From: Prosapia bicincta | Taxonomy: Eukaryota > Arthropoda > Insecta > Hemiptera > Cercopidae | DNA length: 64,000 nucleotides | Direction: 5' to 3' | NCBI GenBank assembly: GCA_036971475.1 | Contig: JBAIZL010000001.1 | Coordinates: forward strand, 279,099,925 to 279,163,924 | Part shown: one piece after another, positions 12,076 to 23,330 of the stretch | Numbering within the stretch: the first letter of the stretch is position 1 | How the letters are laid out: each line of letters opens with the position of its first letter | Program-made: the position numbers and the translations under genes | The notes under the pieces: model-generated | What the model was told of the DNA's origin: nothing | The model's input: the letters and a program-made list of their open reading frames with translations, nothing else | Databases searched by the model: none

Positions 12076-14406
12076 TATTGTTGACTATACTGTTTGGTGA
12101 CCCCCCTGAAGGGCATTTGACGTCATCTAACATGACCAACATCTCTTACAACTAGTACTGACCTAAATAATTAGGACCTATTTCTCGTTTAAACCATTGT
12201 AAATAAACGTTAAAACTAATTGCTTCAAATGATGTTACAACTTATAGATTTAAATAAGAACAACAAGGTTGCAGTGTGCAAAAACCAAGGTTGCTATTAG
12301 CGAACAACAAGATTTTTCTTTATTGCCCATTGGCAGAATTTTTGCTGCTGTGGTGTTAATACGTAAGTACCAAATATTGTTTGGTACTTCTGTATATCTG
12401 TGATATTTACTAAAACATTCATTTAATACTCAAGGTGCTAATTATCCACAACCATGCTGCGTGGGCAATTCAATCTTCGTCGATTCATCGTTTTTAAGAA
12501 AATAGGTAAGGACAACAATATTAAACCATTACTTTTTATAAAAATTTTATAAAAGTGTTAACAGGTTTAACAAACTTTTTAACCGATGTAGACATACACT
12601 ACTTATAGGATTTCGTATTTCATATACTGGAGCGCCTTCATGAGGGTTGCGAGGACAACTGACGCAACTAGCAAGACAACAGACAATGTTTTTAGTTAGG
12701 CTAGTACAGATAGGTCAAGTGCCAGCTGACCAGGAAATACCTATAGAATAAGACAAAAGTATGTCATATTGGTTTACACTTTGAAGCTAAGATGGAGAAG
12801 ATGTCATGTGATTAAGATGTAAACAAAAGGTTATGCATAAAAGTTGTTTTCTTAAACTGACTTTTAAAAATTAAGTAATGACACGTTTAATTACTTTTAG
12901 CAGCGAAATTTTAAAATGTTTTAAATGAGTTTGAAAAAAAATATTTTTTAATAAAGATGAAAAATGTTAAATTAAATAGTTTGTAAGGCTAACAGTAAAT
13001 TAAAATAACGTCAAGCTTACAATAAGGCATACAAAAAAAACATAAATTTAATCCCTTCAGTTATTTATAAGATATAAATTAGACAGTAATATTTTAAAAA
13101 AAGTATGTATAAATAAATTGTTTGGGTTATTGATAAAATTTGATTATTAAGATTTTAAACTGCAAATAAGCTTTTGAAATTTTAAGTATTAATTTTAACC
13201 ATTCATTATGGAGTAGGTTAGAACATAATTATAATAAATTCATTTCTAGAAAATTATGTTGGTAAACAAAACAATTTTTAGCTTATATAACCAAGTACAG
13301 AAACCAGAATAAAATGTTTTAAGCTGCTTTTCATATAATGTAGATATGTTTGAAACTATAATAATTAAAAACTATAATAAACTTAAAAGAAATCAAACAT
13401 TGTAGACAAATAAATCCACTAATAGGAGTATAGATATAAATTTGTTTTATTTTGAAATTAAAATTATTATTATTCCTGTTACTTTTAGTCAAAAACCAAG
13501 CGTTTTGTTATGTACAAAAGAATTAATTAGAAGAAGGAGTTAACCTATAAAAGGACATAATTTTGTTTATCTATATTTATAAAAGTAAATGGAATATTAT
13601 TTTTGAAAGTTTTGTTGGGTATTAAAAGAATTTATAGAAGTTTTGGAACACTTCTGAGAAAAATTAACAAAATTTTCCCATTCATGAAAAAAGTTTATGA
13701 ATATAAATTATGTTGAATATTATAAATTATGAATGTTTTGTCATGTTATATGGTCTTCATATGAATATGGATATTTATCAGGGTGTATTTTTTTGTTTTT
13801 TAAATATGTATGTTTTTCCAGATATATTTTTGATTATATATGTTTCAAGGGTTTTAATTCCAAACCATGTTATTTTAAATGAGTAGGTTAAAAATGTCAA
13901 AAATTAGTTAGGTCAAAATAGAACAAAAGGGACGTAAAATTATTTCATTAGAAGTTTTTATTGAATTATTTTCATAAAATGTTTTGTAATTTTGATTTCA
14001 AAGTTTAAAAATAAAAGAATGTAATACTGTGCTAAAATCTAAATTCTAAAATGAATAAAAACTTTGTTTTTACAACTCGCAACTTGAGTACAGTTTTTCT
14101 TCTTGATATCAATTTTCATAGATAATCCTACTATGGTCATTAAGCCATGATGCCTTCCAAAATGGTCTAACCTTAGCTAGTTGAGTTTTTATTTAAAAAA
14201 GTCTAGTGACTGGTGCTCTGGGCAGAATTTGGCAAGTATTAGCACAGGTTCTGACTTTGGTCATAAGTTCTTGTTTAAAATTTTTACTTGGGTTGGTTGG
14301 CTTACAGGTAAGTTGAAGACTGGACAGTATATAGCAGCCAAGAGTATGCGACTTTACAGAGAAATTACTTTTTAAAGTTATCTCTAAATTGCATTCAACC
14401 ACTTAC
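12076..14406. other. AT-rich stretch with no recognised gene
   Basis: No exon, transposase or RNA gene could be supported. If the RABL3-type gene continues, its third exon should lie downstream on the minus strand, but none was found here; it may be farther away or past the window. Confidence 0.5.
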
Positions 14407-14616
14407 CATGCACAGCATTATATAGAACACAACGAGTATTTCTATGATTGCTACTACCACCTACATCCCATAATTCTATGAAGTATGTCTTCTGAAGAGG
14501 AGTTCCTTCTTTGTATTCATGGAGTTTGACTTCAACCGAACACCCAACAGTCCAAGAAGGGTTGCTGATGGGTTCATTTTGAGAGATTAAATGAGTGAGG
14601 GATGATTTACCAACAC
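14407..14616 (-). CDS. RABL3: RABL3 exon 2
   Basis: 210 bases, 70 codons' worth of sequence in phase 1. Acceptor ctag before GTGTTGGTAAATC and donor gtaagt after CTGTGCATG. Encodes the rest of the P-loop, switch I region and WDVGG switch II. Confidence 0.9.
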
Positions 14617-17600
14617 CTAGTACAAAAACACTTTTTCTGTTATTTAAAACAAGTTAAAACTTGAATAAATTATATACTTTTCTGTTGGAAATGTTAATGA
14701 AAATCACTGACTAATCAGTATTTATTAACTGATGATGAAGTCCTGATATTCTTTGAAATTACAGGTCAAATCCCGTTATAACGAAATCTTCAGTGTAACG
14801 AATTGCCTATCATGATTTGTTTGGCTCGCCATGTGAATATGTGTATAAAATATCCCGTTTTAACAAAATAATAATACGTAAATTTCAATTTAACAAAATA
14901 TTTTTTTACTTTAAAAATATAATTTTGGTTTCTAAAGGGTCAAGTTTATCGCTGTATTGAAAGATAACCTAATTGACTCACAATCTGTATCATTGAAAAA
15001 TATGCAGTAAACATCCCGTCAGACGTGATATCCGATTACTGAAACTGCACTCTCAAACTCTTCTTGGCCAGTGGCTAAATGTTATAGTTTTTTGCTAGCA
15101 ATTGTGACGTTCAGAAGTTAAAGTATGGTATTGAGTTGTACTTTGTAGTTCAGCACACTACAGTATACAGTAGTTTCAAGTGCCTGTTGTTTAATGTATT
15201 TTAGTTAGGCAGTTTATAATGGAGAAACAAGGCGATTAAAAAACATCCATTTACGACCAAAAACAAACTCAACATGACAAAAAGGGTTGATTCAGGCAGG
15301 TAGAAAATAGATGTAGCTAAAAATTTTACAATTGCACCATCTACTTAACCTACAATTATGAAAGATTGTACAAACAATCAAAGATGCACTGTCTGACTGT
15401 GGCCTAGCACTTATTCATTTTTTGCAGTGAATTACATAATGATTTAGACAAGACAATTTATTTGTTGTTTATAGATAACTCAGGTCTAACATGTGCTGTT
15501 AGCGGTCAATTAATTTGAGAAAAGACTTTGGACATTGCAAAATTACTTGGTTATGAAGAGCTTCAAGCAAGTGCCGAATGGCTTAATTGATTTTGCGGCA
15601 AATATGGAATAACTTGTGAGGCGATTTGTGGAGAAGAATTAGCCGTTCCTATCAACGAAGCTAATGAATAGAGAACAGAAACCATTCAAAACGTTATTGA
15701 GTACAGCCAGGAAACATTTTTAATGCCGACAAAACTGGCATATTTTACCAACTGTTACCACATTGTACGGTAGCTACTAAAGGGAGAATGTGCGAAGGTG
15801 TGAAGAAATCTACACTTACTGCATTATTTTGCTTTAATGCAAACAGAACCGAAAATCTGAAGCCATTAATCATAGCCAAGCCATTAAAACATCGTTCTAT
15901 TAAAAATGTCAACTCTCTTCCATGTACTTGTCACGGAGACAGCATGCTTGGAAGAACAAACCTATTTTTAATGAATGGTTGGTGCAGTTGCATAAGAAAA
16001 TGAAAAATACTGGATATGAATGAGTTCAACTTGAGGAATAGGACTTGTTCTGAAGTTGTTCATATTAACTTACAAAAGAGTAGTATTAATATTAAGATTT
16101 ATAGCTATGTAGGTTGTATAAGCTATTGTTAAAACAAAAGTTAAAACCATACAAGAATTGGTTAGTGTTTTATTGGTGTTAGTTGAATGTTTTTGATCTT
16201 TTTGTTGTTTGTTTTGTACTTATTTTATTTATGTGTGTTTTGTATATAAATATTGTTGTTCTCTAAGTGTTATTACTGTTTTTAATTATTTAGATCATTT
16301 TATGACTCGCTACTTTGATGGATTATTGCATTAATTTTTTGACAAAATTTTATTGAGTTTTATAAAATTTTAAATTATTTTAATGAGTGAACTAGTTATT
16401 TTTAAATGTAATTAAAAGCAAAGTAATATTCTTGAACTTTGTAGTCCATTACGTTCGGTGAAACTTAATTAATCACTTTTGCATTAGTTTATGACTATCC
16501 GAAGTTTTAATTTATTTTGTAAATTTGTAAAAATTTACTGAGACAGAACATTTTTGATCGCTCCAACCGATCATCATCAGTGTCTCTGAGAAGATCGCCA
16601 CAAAGTGATTGAAAACGTTCTGTCTCAGTAAGTTTTTACAAATTTACAAAATAAATTAAAGTTTGAATAGTCATAAACTAATGCAAAAGTGATTAGGCTA
16701 ATAAAGTAATATTGTTTTCAGGCTTGATAAGAGGAACGAACTAGTTGCCAAAACATCACATTATTAAAATAACTATCTTTCACTGGATTACCAACCGTAT
16801 TCTCATTCATTTAATCCTTCGTTTGAGTGCTTAGGTAAATGTGAATTGATAATTAACTTAAAAGATGCTTGCAACATGATTACATCTTCTTGGTGGTTGG
16901 TAAAAGATTCAACAGTTGTGAATTGCTGGGATAAAATTAAAAAATTTTAAATTAACTATACAAGAACCCGAAAATAAAGAATGTTTGAAGGAAATAAAAG
17001 GACTGATTGGGGAATACTGTTGTTCTGCATCAAAAAGTTACATGAATATTATAACATTTGATGATTATGTTAATAAGGATAACATTTTGCTGGTGAGTTA
17101 TAAACAGAATGACAAAATTGTGCAAAATGTGAACTGTTTGCAATTCAGATAGCAGTGAAGGTGGAGATGAAGAAACTTCTAAAATAAGTGTCGTTTGCAG
17201 CAATAAATAACAGTTTAGATAATACTCACTCATATCTAGGTACTATTCACTTTATATGATATTCCAGGTTACTACTTTTCAAAATTTTAAACAATTCATT
17301 TTAATGAGCAAGACTACAAAAAAAACGCAGTAAAAGATAACAAACTTTTTTAAAATAAACCTTCAATTTAATTCATATTTAAAAAAAAAAATGTTATAGT
17401 TTTTTAAAATTATTATATTCTTTGCAACAAAATAGTATCTACCAAATTAAAAATTTTATTTCTACATAAAACTATATTGAAAAATGCTGTTAAAGAAGAT
17501 GTATTCAGTTTATTTCCAACCATTCTACTTTAACAATGACTTCTATAAATTTAAAGGTAAGAATTAAATTATTTAATGCATTGTAGTGCTGTATTGTAAC

Positions 17601-20389
17601 AATTAACTTACATTTCATTATACAAAAATTTCAGTTAAACAAAATGTTTTTTTTATGTTCCCTGCGATTTTGTTATAACAGGATTTGATCTGTATTTCAT
17701 TCTGTTATTTCTTTATTATTAAACTATGTAAACAGTAAAACCTGTTTAACAAAGAATCCTCCAAGTCCTAATATTTTTCCAGTTTTACCATTATCTTTTC
17801 TAGAAAGGTTGACTGAAATTAATCCTTCTATTTATTATTCAGTCAAATAAAGATACATTCAAAGTGGTAGAGGCAGAAAAATCCGAAATAGTCGAGCCTT
17901 TTGGAAATATTTGAGAAAAATGTATTTTTAATTTTTAAAGGATAATTACTCATAGAATAAATATTTTTTACATGCATTTTTACCTCTTTTTATCAAAAAT
18001 TAGTACTTTATGAGCTTCAAAGAATTTTTATTAAAAAAATTAAAATGTTTGTCACACTAACTAATAAAACAACATTTCTGATTTCTCTAGAAAATTAACA
18101 AATTTCAACTCTTGAATAAACTTATAAGTTATTAATTGGTAAAGTTATTCTTAAACTTTCTTGAATTTTATAGTCCATTACATTCGGTGAATCTTATTAA
18201 TCACTTAAACAATAATTTATGACTATCCAAACTTTGACAATTCAAAGTTCGGATAGTCATAAACTATTGTTTAAGTGATTAATAATTCTTAACCTATTTG
18301 TATTTTTTTCCAAGACTTCTAATTTATAAATTTCTGGTTCATAATTTTCATGAAATTGATAAAATATTTTCTGATATATTATGTATAAATCATTAGCAGA
18401 TTGTGCCAGATCTGCTACTTTTTATACACCATTATATAAGTAAATATGTATTTTACAATAAATCAACAAAGTATCCTGTTAGTTAGTTAAAAAATAATCA
18501 CTAAACACTTGTAAATATTTACAAACTCGCCTACAGTAGCAATTATTTATATTTGTTGAGGACGGCTGTTTGTGTCTCATTGTCAACTCAGACCTTAACT
18601 GATCTCAAGGTTTACGTAGATTAGGGTGGGGGTGGGATATTTTGGTGGTATGGGTGTATTGTGAGTATTAGGAGTTATGATGTCAAAAAGTGTGAGTGAG
18701 TTGTAATGTAATTGTGTATTGAGTATGTGTGTAGGGTATAGTTTGAAGTGTCTGTATATTTCATATTGTTCGGTTGAGTAGCGTTGGTTATTTCTGTGTT
18801 ATTTATGAAGAATTTGTAGGTTAAATGTTATGTCTATGTAGTCATGTTTTGTAGAGTTGAGATGATCTGTGAAGTTTGATTGGTAGTTATTGTTTGTTAG
18901 TGCTTCTATATGTTCTTGGTAACGTGTGTAGAAGGACCTCCCTGTCTAGCCTATGTAAAAACTGGGGTACAAACTGCAAGTTAGTTTGTAAACTTCAGTG
19001 GCATTGTGAATGTTGTCGATTTTGTTGGTGGCTTTAAATTGTTTATTGAGAGTGTTGTGTGTGGAGTAGACTATTTTGTAGTTGTATTTTCATAGTGTAT
19101 TGGTTAGATTGTGCGTTTTGGATGATCTGTATGGTATTGATAAGTATTTTATGGGATTGTCATGTTGTGTGTTTGTATTTGGGTTATTATGTTTAGTTTT
19201 TAGGCGGTTGTATAATTTGTCAATCATTTGTGTTGCATCTGTTAGTTTGTACTATATGTTTTATGGTGTTTAACTCCTGGTAGTGTTCTTCTTTGTCTAA
19301 CGGTGTTTTAAGCAGGTGATATATCATGGTGTTGTAAGTGGCTAAACACCGTTAGACAAAGAAAAACACTACCAGGAGTTAAACACCATAAAACATATAA
19401 CACATCAAAGAAAATTGAAGTGTACATAAGGGTTAAAATAAAAACTTTTATTTGTAGTTGAGGTTTCATTTAGTTAAATTTAAAAACTTTTACCACAGTT
19501 GTTTCAAGTTATGTTATCTACATATTTTTTTACCAATAGTTAAGATACTTTAAAACTTTGTGCATACATTTAATGTAGATCTATAGTAATATGATAAATA
19601 TTATGATAATTCTTCAAAAACTCATTTATAAAAAGTGTGAGAAATGAGGTTATGTTTACCACTAGATATTTAATGTAAATTTTAATGACTATTTATAGTT
19701 CCTAACATTTCAAATTGCTTTATTTGACTTTAAAATGTATTGTTTATACGAAAAGGAAAGAATCGAAGTTATAGGAAAATAGTAAACTTTCACCATAGGT
19801 ATGGTTTTCCTTTGCAAAATTGATGACATTTGGCAAATGGATAACTATCCTGCGTTTGTATGAAGTAATTGATTTAATTTTCTAGTACAATTAGGCAGAG
19901 GAACGTATGCAACCTCAAAAGTTTTAAGTGCATGGTGTATTATTAACACAACCTTTCCAAGCATTTTTAGCCTGAGTTTAAAAATTATTTCAATGGAATT
20001 ATATTTTTTCCATGAAACATATATATAAGTTGAACAAAATAAAAATGCAAAATATTATGTCAATGTTTGAATCATTGAAAACAATGGTCCATTACATCTT
20101 GATTGAATCTTTGTTTACATTATTTACTAAAAAGAAGGAAACTCTCATAAAACCTTAATAAATAATTTAGTTACATCATTTACAAATTGTACTACAAAAT
20201 GTTACAAAAGTCTATTTTCATTTGACTTAAGAATAACTTTAACCCTTTTTCAAGACATAAAATAGAAAGTCATCAAAATGAAATTCAAGGCATTATATTT
20301 AACCTTATTACTTTCCTAAGAATCACGATGAACTTGAACGTACCTGAATCCCCTACGACGATTACTTTAACTTTATCAATAGTTGTCAT
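14407..20389 (-). CDS. RABL3: RABL3-type small GTPase, 5' part (coding exons 1 and 2)
   Basis: RABL3 is an atypical Rab-like GTPase without the usual prenylated tail. Exon 1 (20344-20389) encodes [15 protein letters not shown] and exon 2 (14407-14616) continues [16 protein letters not shown], so the P-loop GDSGVGKSS is split across the intron in phase 1. Exon 2 then has [20 protein letters not shown] and [11 protein letters not shown], where WDVGG replaces the WDTAG of ordinary Rabs; both are hallmarks of RABL3. Donors are gtacgt after exon 1 and gtaagt after exon 2, and the acceptor is ctag. The visible part is 85 codons of a family usually about 220-240 residues. The remaining exons (G4/G5 motifs) were not found. 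The 5.7 kb intron holds a Tigger element and PLE debris. No lesion in the exons, so the gene is probably functional. Confidence 0.88.
15220..17240 (+). pseudogene. Tigger-type transposase remnant
   Basis: Fragments in several frames: [14 protein letters not shown] and [13 protein letters not shown] (CENP-B-like DNA-binding part), then [16 protein letters not shown] sense near 15720-15750, then [20 protein letters not shown] and [20 protein letters not shown] (open at 15788-16003), then [14 protein letters not shown], which match the DDE region of Tigger/jerky proteins. After the foldback, [20 protein letters not shown] near 16860-16915 matches the C-terminal helical part. Many stops and frameshifts. 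Not functional. Confidence 0.75.
16440..16705. repeat. Foldback built from Penelope-like termini, inserted in the Tigger element
   Basis: Arms at about 16471-16560 and 16605-16695 are inverted copies: aatcacttttgcattagttt ... ctgagacagaacatttttga against its complement. The same sequence forms the 3' terminus of the minus-strand PLE at 10081-10150 and 4775-4810. The centre contains atcatcagtgtctctgagaa. The left flank gtccattacgttcggtgaa is shared with 18170-18200. Confidence 0.8.
18165..18300. repeat. Short foldback of the same family
   Basis: attaatcacttaaacaataa...gactatccaaactttg and its complement form arms of about 45 bases with almost no spacer (centre at about 18240). Left flank tagtccattacattcggtga matches the foldback at 16440. 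It is a shortened version lacking the inner PLE part. Confidence 0.8.
18490..19345 (-). pseudogene. Penelope-like element fragment: RT tail and GIY-YIG endonuclease
   Basis: Minus-strand reading gives [19 protein letters not shown] near 19315-19260 (RT thumb region), [20 protein letters not shown] near 19155-19100, then [16 protein letters not shown] and [20 protein letters not shown] near 18990-18900, the GIY-YIG nuclease with YIG and the catalytic-region Arg and Glu. Frameshifts occur at about 19090 and a stop follows YIG. The 3' part (18600-18500) shows the same terminal sequence as the plus-strand copy at 47915-48620. Lies in intron 1 of RABL3. Confidence 0.8.
19246..19405. repeat. Palindrome from duplicated PLE coding sequence
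   Basis: Bases 19246-19311 and 19344-19405 are inverted copies containing tttaactcctggtagtgtt and tttgtctaacggtgttt, with a spacer of about 32 bases. The left arm is coding sequence of the PLE RT tail, so this is an inverted duplication of a coding segment rather than of a terminus. Confidence 0.85.
19410..19432 (+). ncRNA. 3' half of a PLE hammerhead motif (remnant)
   Basis: gaagtgtacataagggtt keeps the stem III palindrome tgtaca, the cleavage dinucleotide and stem I 3' strand seen at 34006-34050, but gaaa is changed to gaag and no ctgatga core or accct strand lies upstream. Not a functional ribozyme. Confidence 0.4.
20344..20389 (-). CDS. RABL3: RABL3 coding exon 1
   Basis: 46 bases: ATG at 20389-20387 through the first base of a split Gly codon. 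The ATG is chosen because it places the beta-1 strand and P-loop at the family's usual distance from the N-terminus. Donor gtacgt follows. Confidence 0.85.
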
Positions 20390-21455
20390 TATTCCTAGTT
20401 TCTAACTAACAAGAGATGATTCCGTACTATATGTTTTATGTAGGCTTATATATTAAAAAATTAAGGAAATATTAAAATAAACTACACAATCCTTTAATAT
20501 TCACCGGTTCACATCTTAAATCATAACTACATTGTTTTCGATTTTGAACAGCAGACGATATTGAAAATGTACGTGGCCTACTTATGCCATCAAAATTTTA
20601 CCATACGTTTACACAACAATCAATATACTGTGTTAATTACATAATAAGTAAAAATATAAAGTTTGTCTAGTTTTGTTATACAAGTAATTTTAAGCGTCGA
20701 GATTAGTGTAAGATTGAAATTCAAATCCTAATTAGGATTGAAAATTGAAAAGTAATTTGAATTTAGCAAAATACAAAACTATGAATTGAAGTCAAAGCGC
20801 TTGTACATATGTTATACTTGCCTATATTAGTACTTATTTTTTTGATTATTGAAGACGCACGTTTCTGGAGATATTTCCCATGGTCAACTAAGATCATAAC
20901 TGACGTTTTGGTTTTTTATGTTGGGGTGAGGTGGAATATCAAATACATTTCGTTTATGTCAAAAAGTGTATATGAGTTATATAACGTAATAGAGTAGTTC
21001 CATGTCTTATGAACCTCTGTTCTTTCCTTAGCCCACAATTTCGACTTGCCCTTCACATTTCTCACTAAGGAACCTTTCCCCAACACTTTTACCTCTGGCC
21101 AACTCAAACATCCTTCAGGGTATACCACACCTTATCCATAATAAATTATTTACCTAATTCTCGAGTTTGAACCCTGCCTCTCAAGACAATATATCACAAA
21201 GTAAATAGCTCCTGAATATATGTTAAAACTAATTACCCTTCATCCGGGTCACAGATTCTTTGTGGACACTCTGACTTGAGGACCAAGTTAAGGTTATACA
21301 CTAATGAAACCTATTTATTAAAGTAATAATAATGATTACTAATAGGAAAATAAAATTATCATTTTTAATTACAGTAGTATACTGGATACTTCACAGAGTG
21401 GTCACAAATTCTCTATGCATAATGATACTGTAGTAACTGTGTAGTCCACCATGGT
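20390..21455. other. Upstream of RABL3: no recognised feature
   Basis: Should hold the RABL3 promoter and 5' UTR on the minus strand, but no motif could be assigned with support. No transposon sequence recognised. Confidence 0.4.
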
Positions 21456-21459
21456 AGCA

Positions 21460-21850
21460 GGTGGGACTAAAATCGCGATTCATTGGTATCAACCCCAGTG
21501 GGAGTGGAATAAAGTTGACACTTGCCTTAATTACTTGGTTTTATAGTGCCGTTATCATAGATAGGCTGTTTTCAACAATTACCAAGTTTATTCTTCCATG
21601 TTACAAATTTATGAACAATATCAATACAGACCATTTACCAGTGTTGTACACCAAGGGACTACGATCATGACTCATCAGCATCAACTCCCCTCCTCAACCC
21701 CACTGCGAGTGGGACCAAGTTGACATTTGCCTTGGTTTTATAGTGACATTGTCACAGAAAAGCATTTGCTGTCCATGCCAATTGCTGATAATTTATTCTT
21801 TCATACATTTATGAAATTATGAACAATGTTATTACAGTCCATTTTAAAAT
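21460..21850. repeat. Degenerate two-copy tandem repeat, about 195-base unit
   Basis: Unit 1 begins at about 21464 and unit 2 at about 21658. Shared landmarks are gggactaaaatcgcgattca/gggactacgatcatgactca, gtgggagtgga/gcgagtgggac, aagttgacacttgcctt/aagttgacatttgcctt, ggttttatagtg and attctttcat/attcttccat. Origin unknown. Confidence 0.7.
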
Positions 21851-22079
21851 ATATACCTTAGTTTAAGCCGAATAAAACTTGGTTTTCTGTAGGCCATCTT
21901 ATGTTATTACAAACAATGGGAACTCTCTTAGACTTGTGCAATTTTTAAGAAAATTTTAATAGTGTAGTAATGCAACACTCAAGACGTATAACTAGCAAAG
22001 AAACACAATTTCATATAATAAAAGAGTTTAAACTATACTAGGTGAATCAGTAAAGCTAAGTATCTCGACGAAGATACAG

Positions 22080-23330
22080 GAAGCCAGATATTTTTGTTAT
22101 CTTTGATTGTATGTACTTCAGACACAAGGAGAAAGTTTCATCAATGATTTGCTACGTCACTGAAGATGATGATGGGACGATCAAAGTATAAGAAAGCTTT
22201 ATAGCCTATTGAGTTGCCAATGAAACCACTGGAGCTCTTGCTAAGCTTGGTTTAACATAAACTACTTTAGTCAAGGCTATGAAATCGGCACAAACATGGT
22301 AGGTATGTATTAGGGAGCTCATCTTCCTTTATGTATAGTTGGCCTTTGGCTTAGTTCTCTCCTTGCGGGTGCCATATGCTAAATCTATTAATTGCTGATG
22401 GAGCAAAATCATCATAAGTTCAAATTTTCTATTTGACATTTTACACCTCTAGTTCAATAGAGCACTGGTGTGTAATAAGCAACCATACTAAAGACCTTAC
22501 TTTAAAGATGGTTTGTGAAATGTGTAGGGAATCCCTTAAACGTGCTGTTCAGAAGGCTAGATACCAATATGCAGAAGTAAGGAATGTGTTGGTCGATAAA
22601 ACTTATGACCCACAGTCTCTGAAGCTCAAAAGGATCTTTGACTAGTCATAAGGAAGAATTTTTTTTCATCGTAGCTTTGATCTTCTTGAATGATAACCAT
22701 TTTGATTCACAAAAGAGGTACACATCAGTGACTGTTCTGAAACTGTCATAAGTTAGTAGAATTTTTAAACAGATGAAGAGAGAGAATATATATGTGGACG
22801 CAGTTAACTTCGCTAATAGCTGCTGAATTTGGTATCAAATCTGATTTTCTCAAGAAAGGGATTCATAAAAAAGCACTTTTTTGTATGAGTCTTCTGATAA
22901 ATTGCGAAGATACCCTGAAGACCATGATAGACGTTTTTTATTAAAAGAATACTAACAAGTGAATGTATTTTTTGACAATAATGTTCAACTTCCAGGAAAT
23001 CGAAGATCTAAAACAAAGTTGTTTGAACCTAGAAAGATACATAAAAAAATGGTGTATTTATGAATATGATAAATATTCAATAACATTATGAACATTTTTC
23101 TGTTTCATCAACAATGTTCGTCATATTTCAAACTTAGGACAAGACATACACCCAGAAGTAAGCAACAACCTTTCTGACAAATATCTTGAGGCTGATAACT
23201 CTTTAAACCTCAACATTACTCAAAATTAAAAGATATTTTAAAAAACCATCAAAAGTTCATTGTCTTACTCAGTATTCTACAGCGTTTTACCATAACTTTA
23301 ACCAACAAAATATTCAATTCTAATTCATTA
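22080..23330 (+). pseudogene. hAT transposase remnant, ZMYM1-like (DUF4371 type)
   Basis: One frame near 22160-22255 reads VTEDDDGTIKV then ESFIAY then VANETTGALAKLGL with stops between, matching the RNase H-fold start of ZMYM1-like hAT transposases. Then GYEIGTNMVGMY near 22276-22310 stands where the family has a GYDGASNMSGK-like motif, and CHMLNLLIADGAKS near 22370-22410 is the C-H motif region. The open stretch 22433-22645 gives SSSIEHWCVISNHTKDLTLK and AVQKARYQYAEVRNVLVD, which are the family's conserved helical segment. Downstream is too decayed to follow. Terminal repeats not located. Confidence 0.65.

Larger units (their letters stand above)
14762..17692 (+). mobile_element. Tigger/pogo DNA transposon (2.9 kb) with TA duplication
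   Basis: Terminal inverted repeats are caggtcaaatcccgttataa at 14762 and the complement of ttataacaggatttgatctg ending 17692, with few differences. The flanking dinucleotide is TA on both sides, as expected for the Tc1/mariner superfamily. It contains a decayed transposase and a later foldback insertion at about 16440-16705. It sits in intron 1 of the RABL3 gene. Confidence 0.9.

Noticed and set aside
12290..12515. Possible short exons with gtaag-type donors (LLPIGRIFAAVVLIR-like sense)
   Set aside because: The sense is short, shows no convincing family match and no acceptor that would join the two pieces.
20916..21128. 70-codon minus-strand open frame
   Set aside because: No similarity recognised and no splice or promoter support; length is unremarkable for chance.
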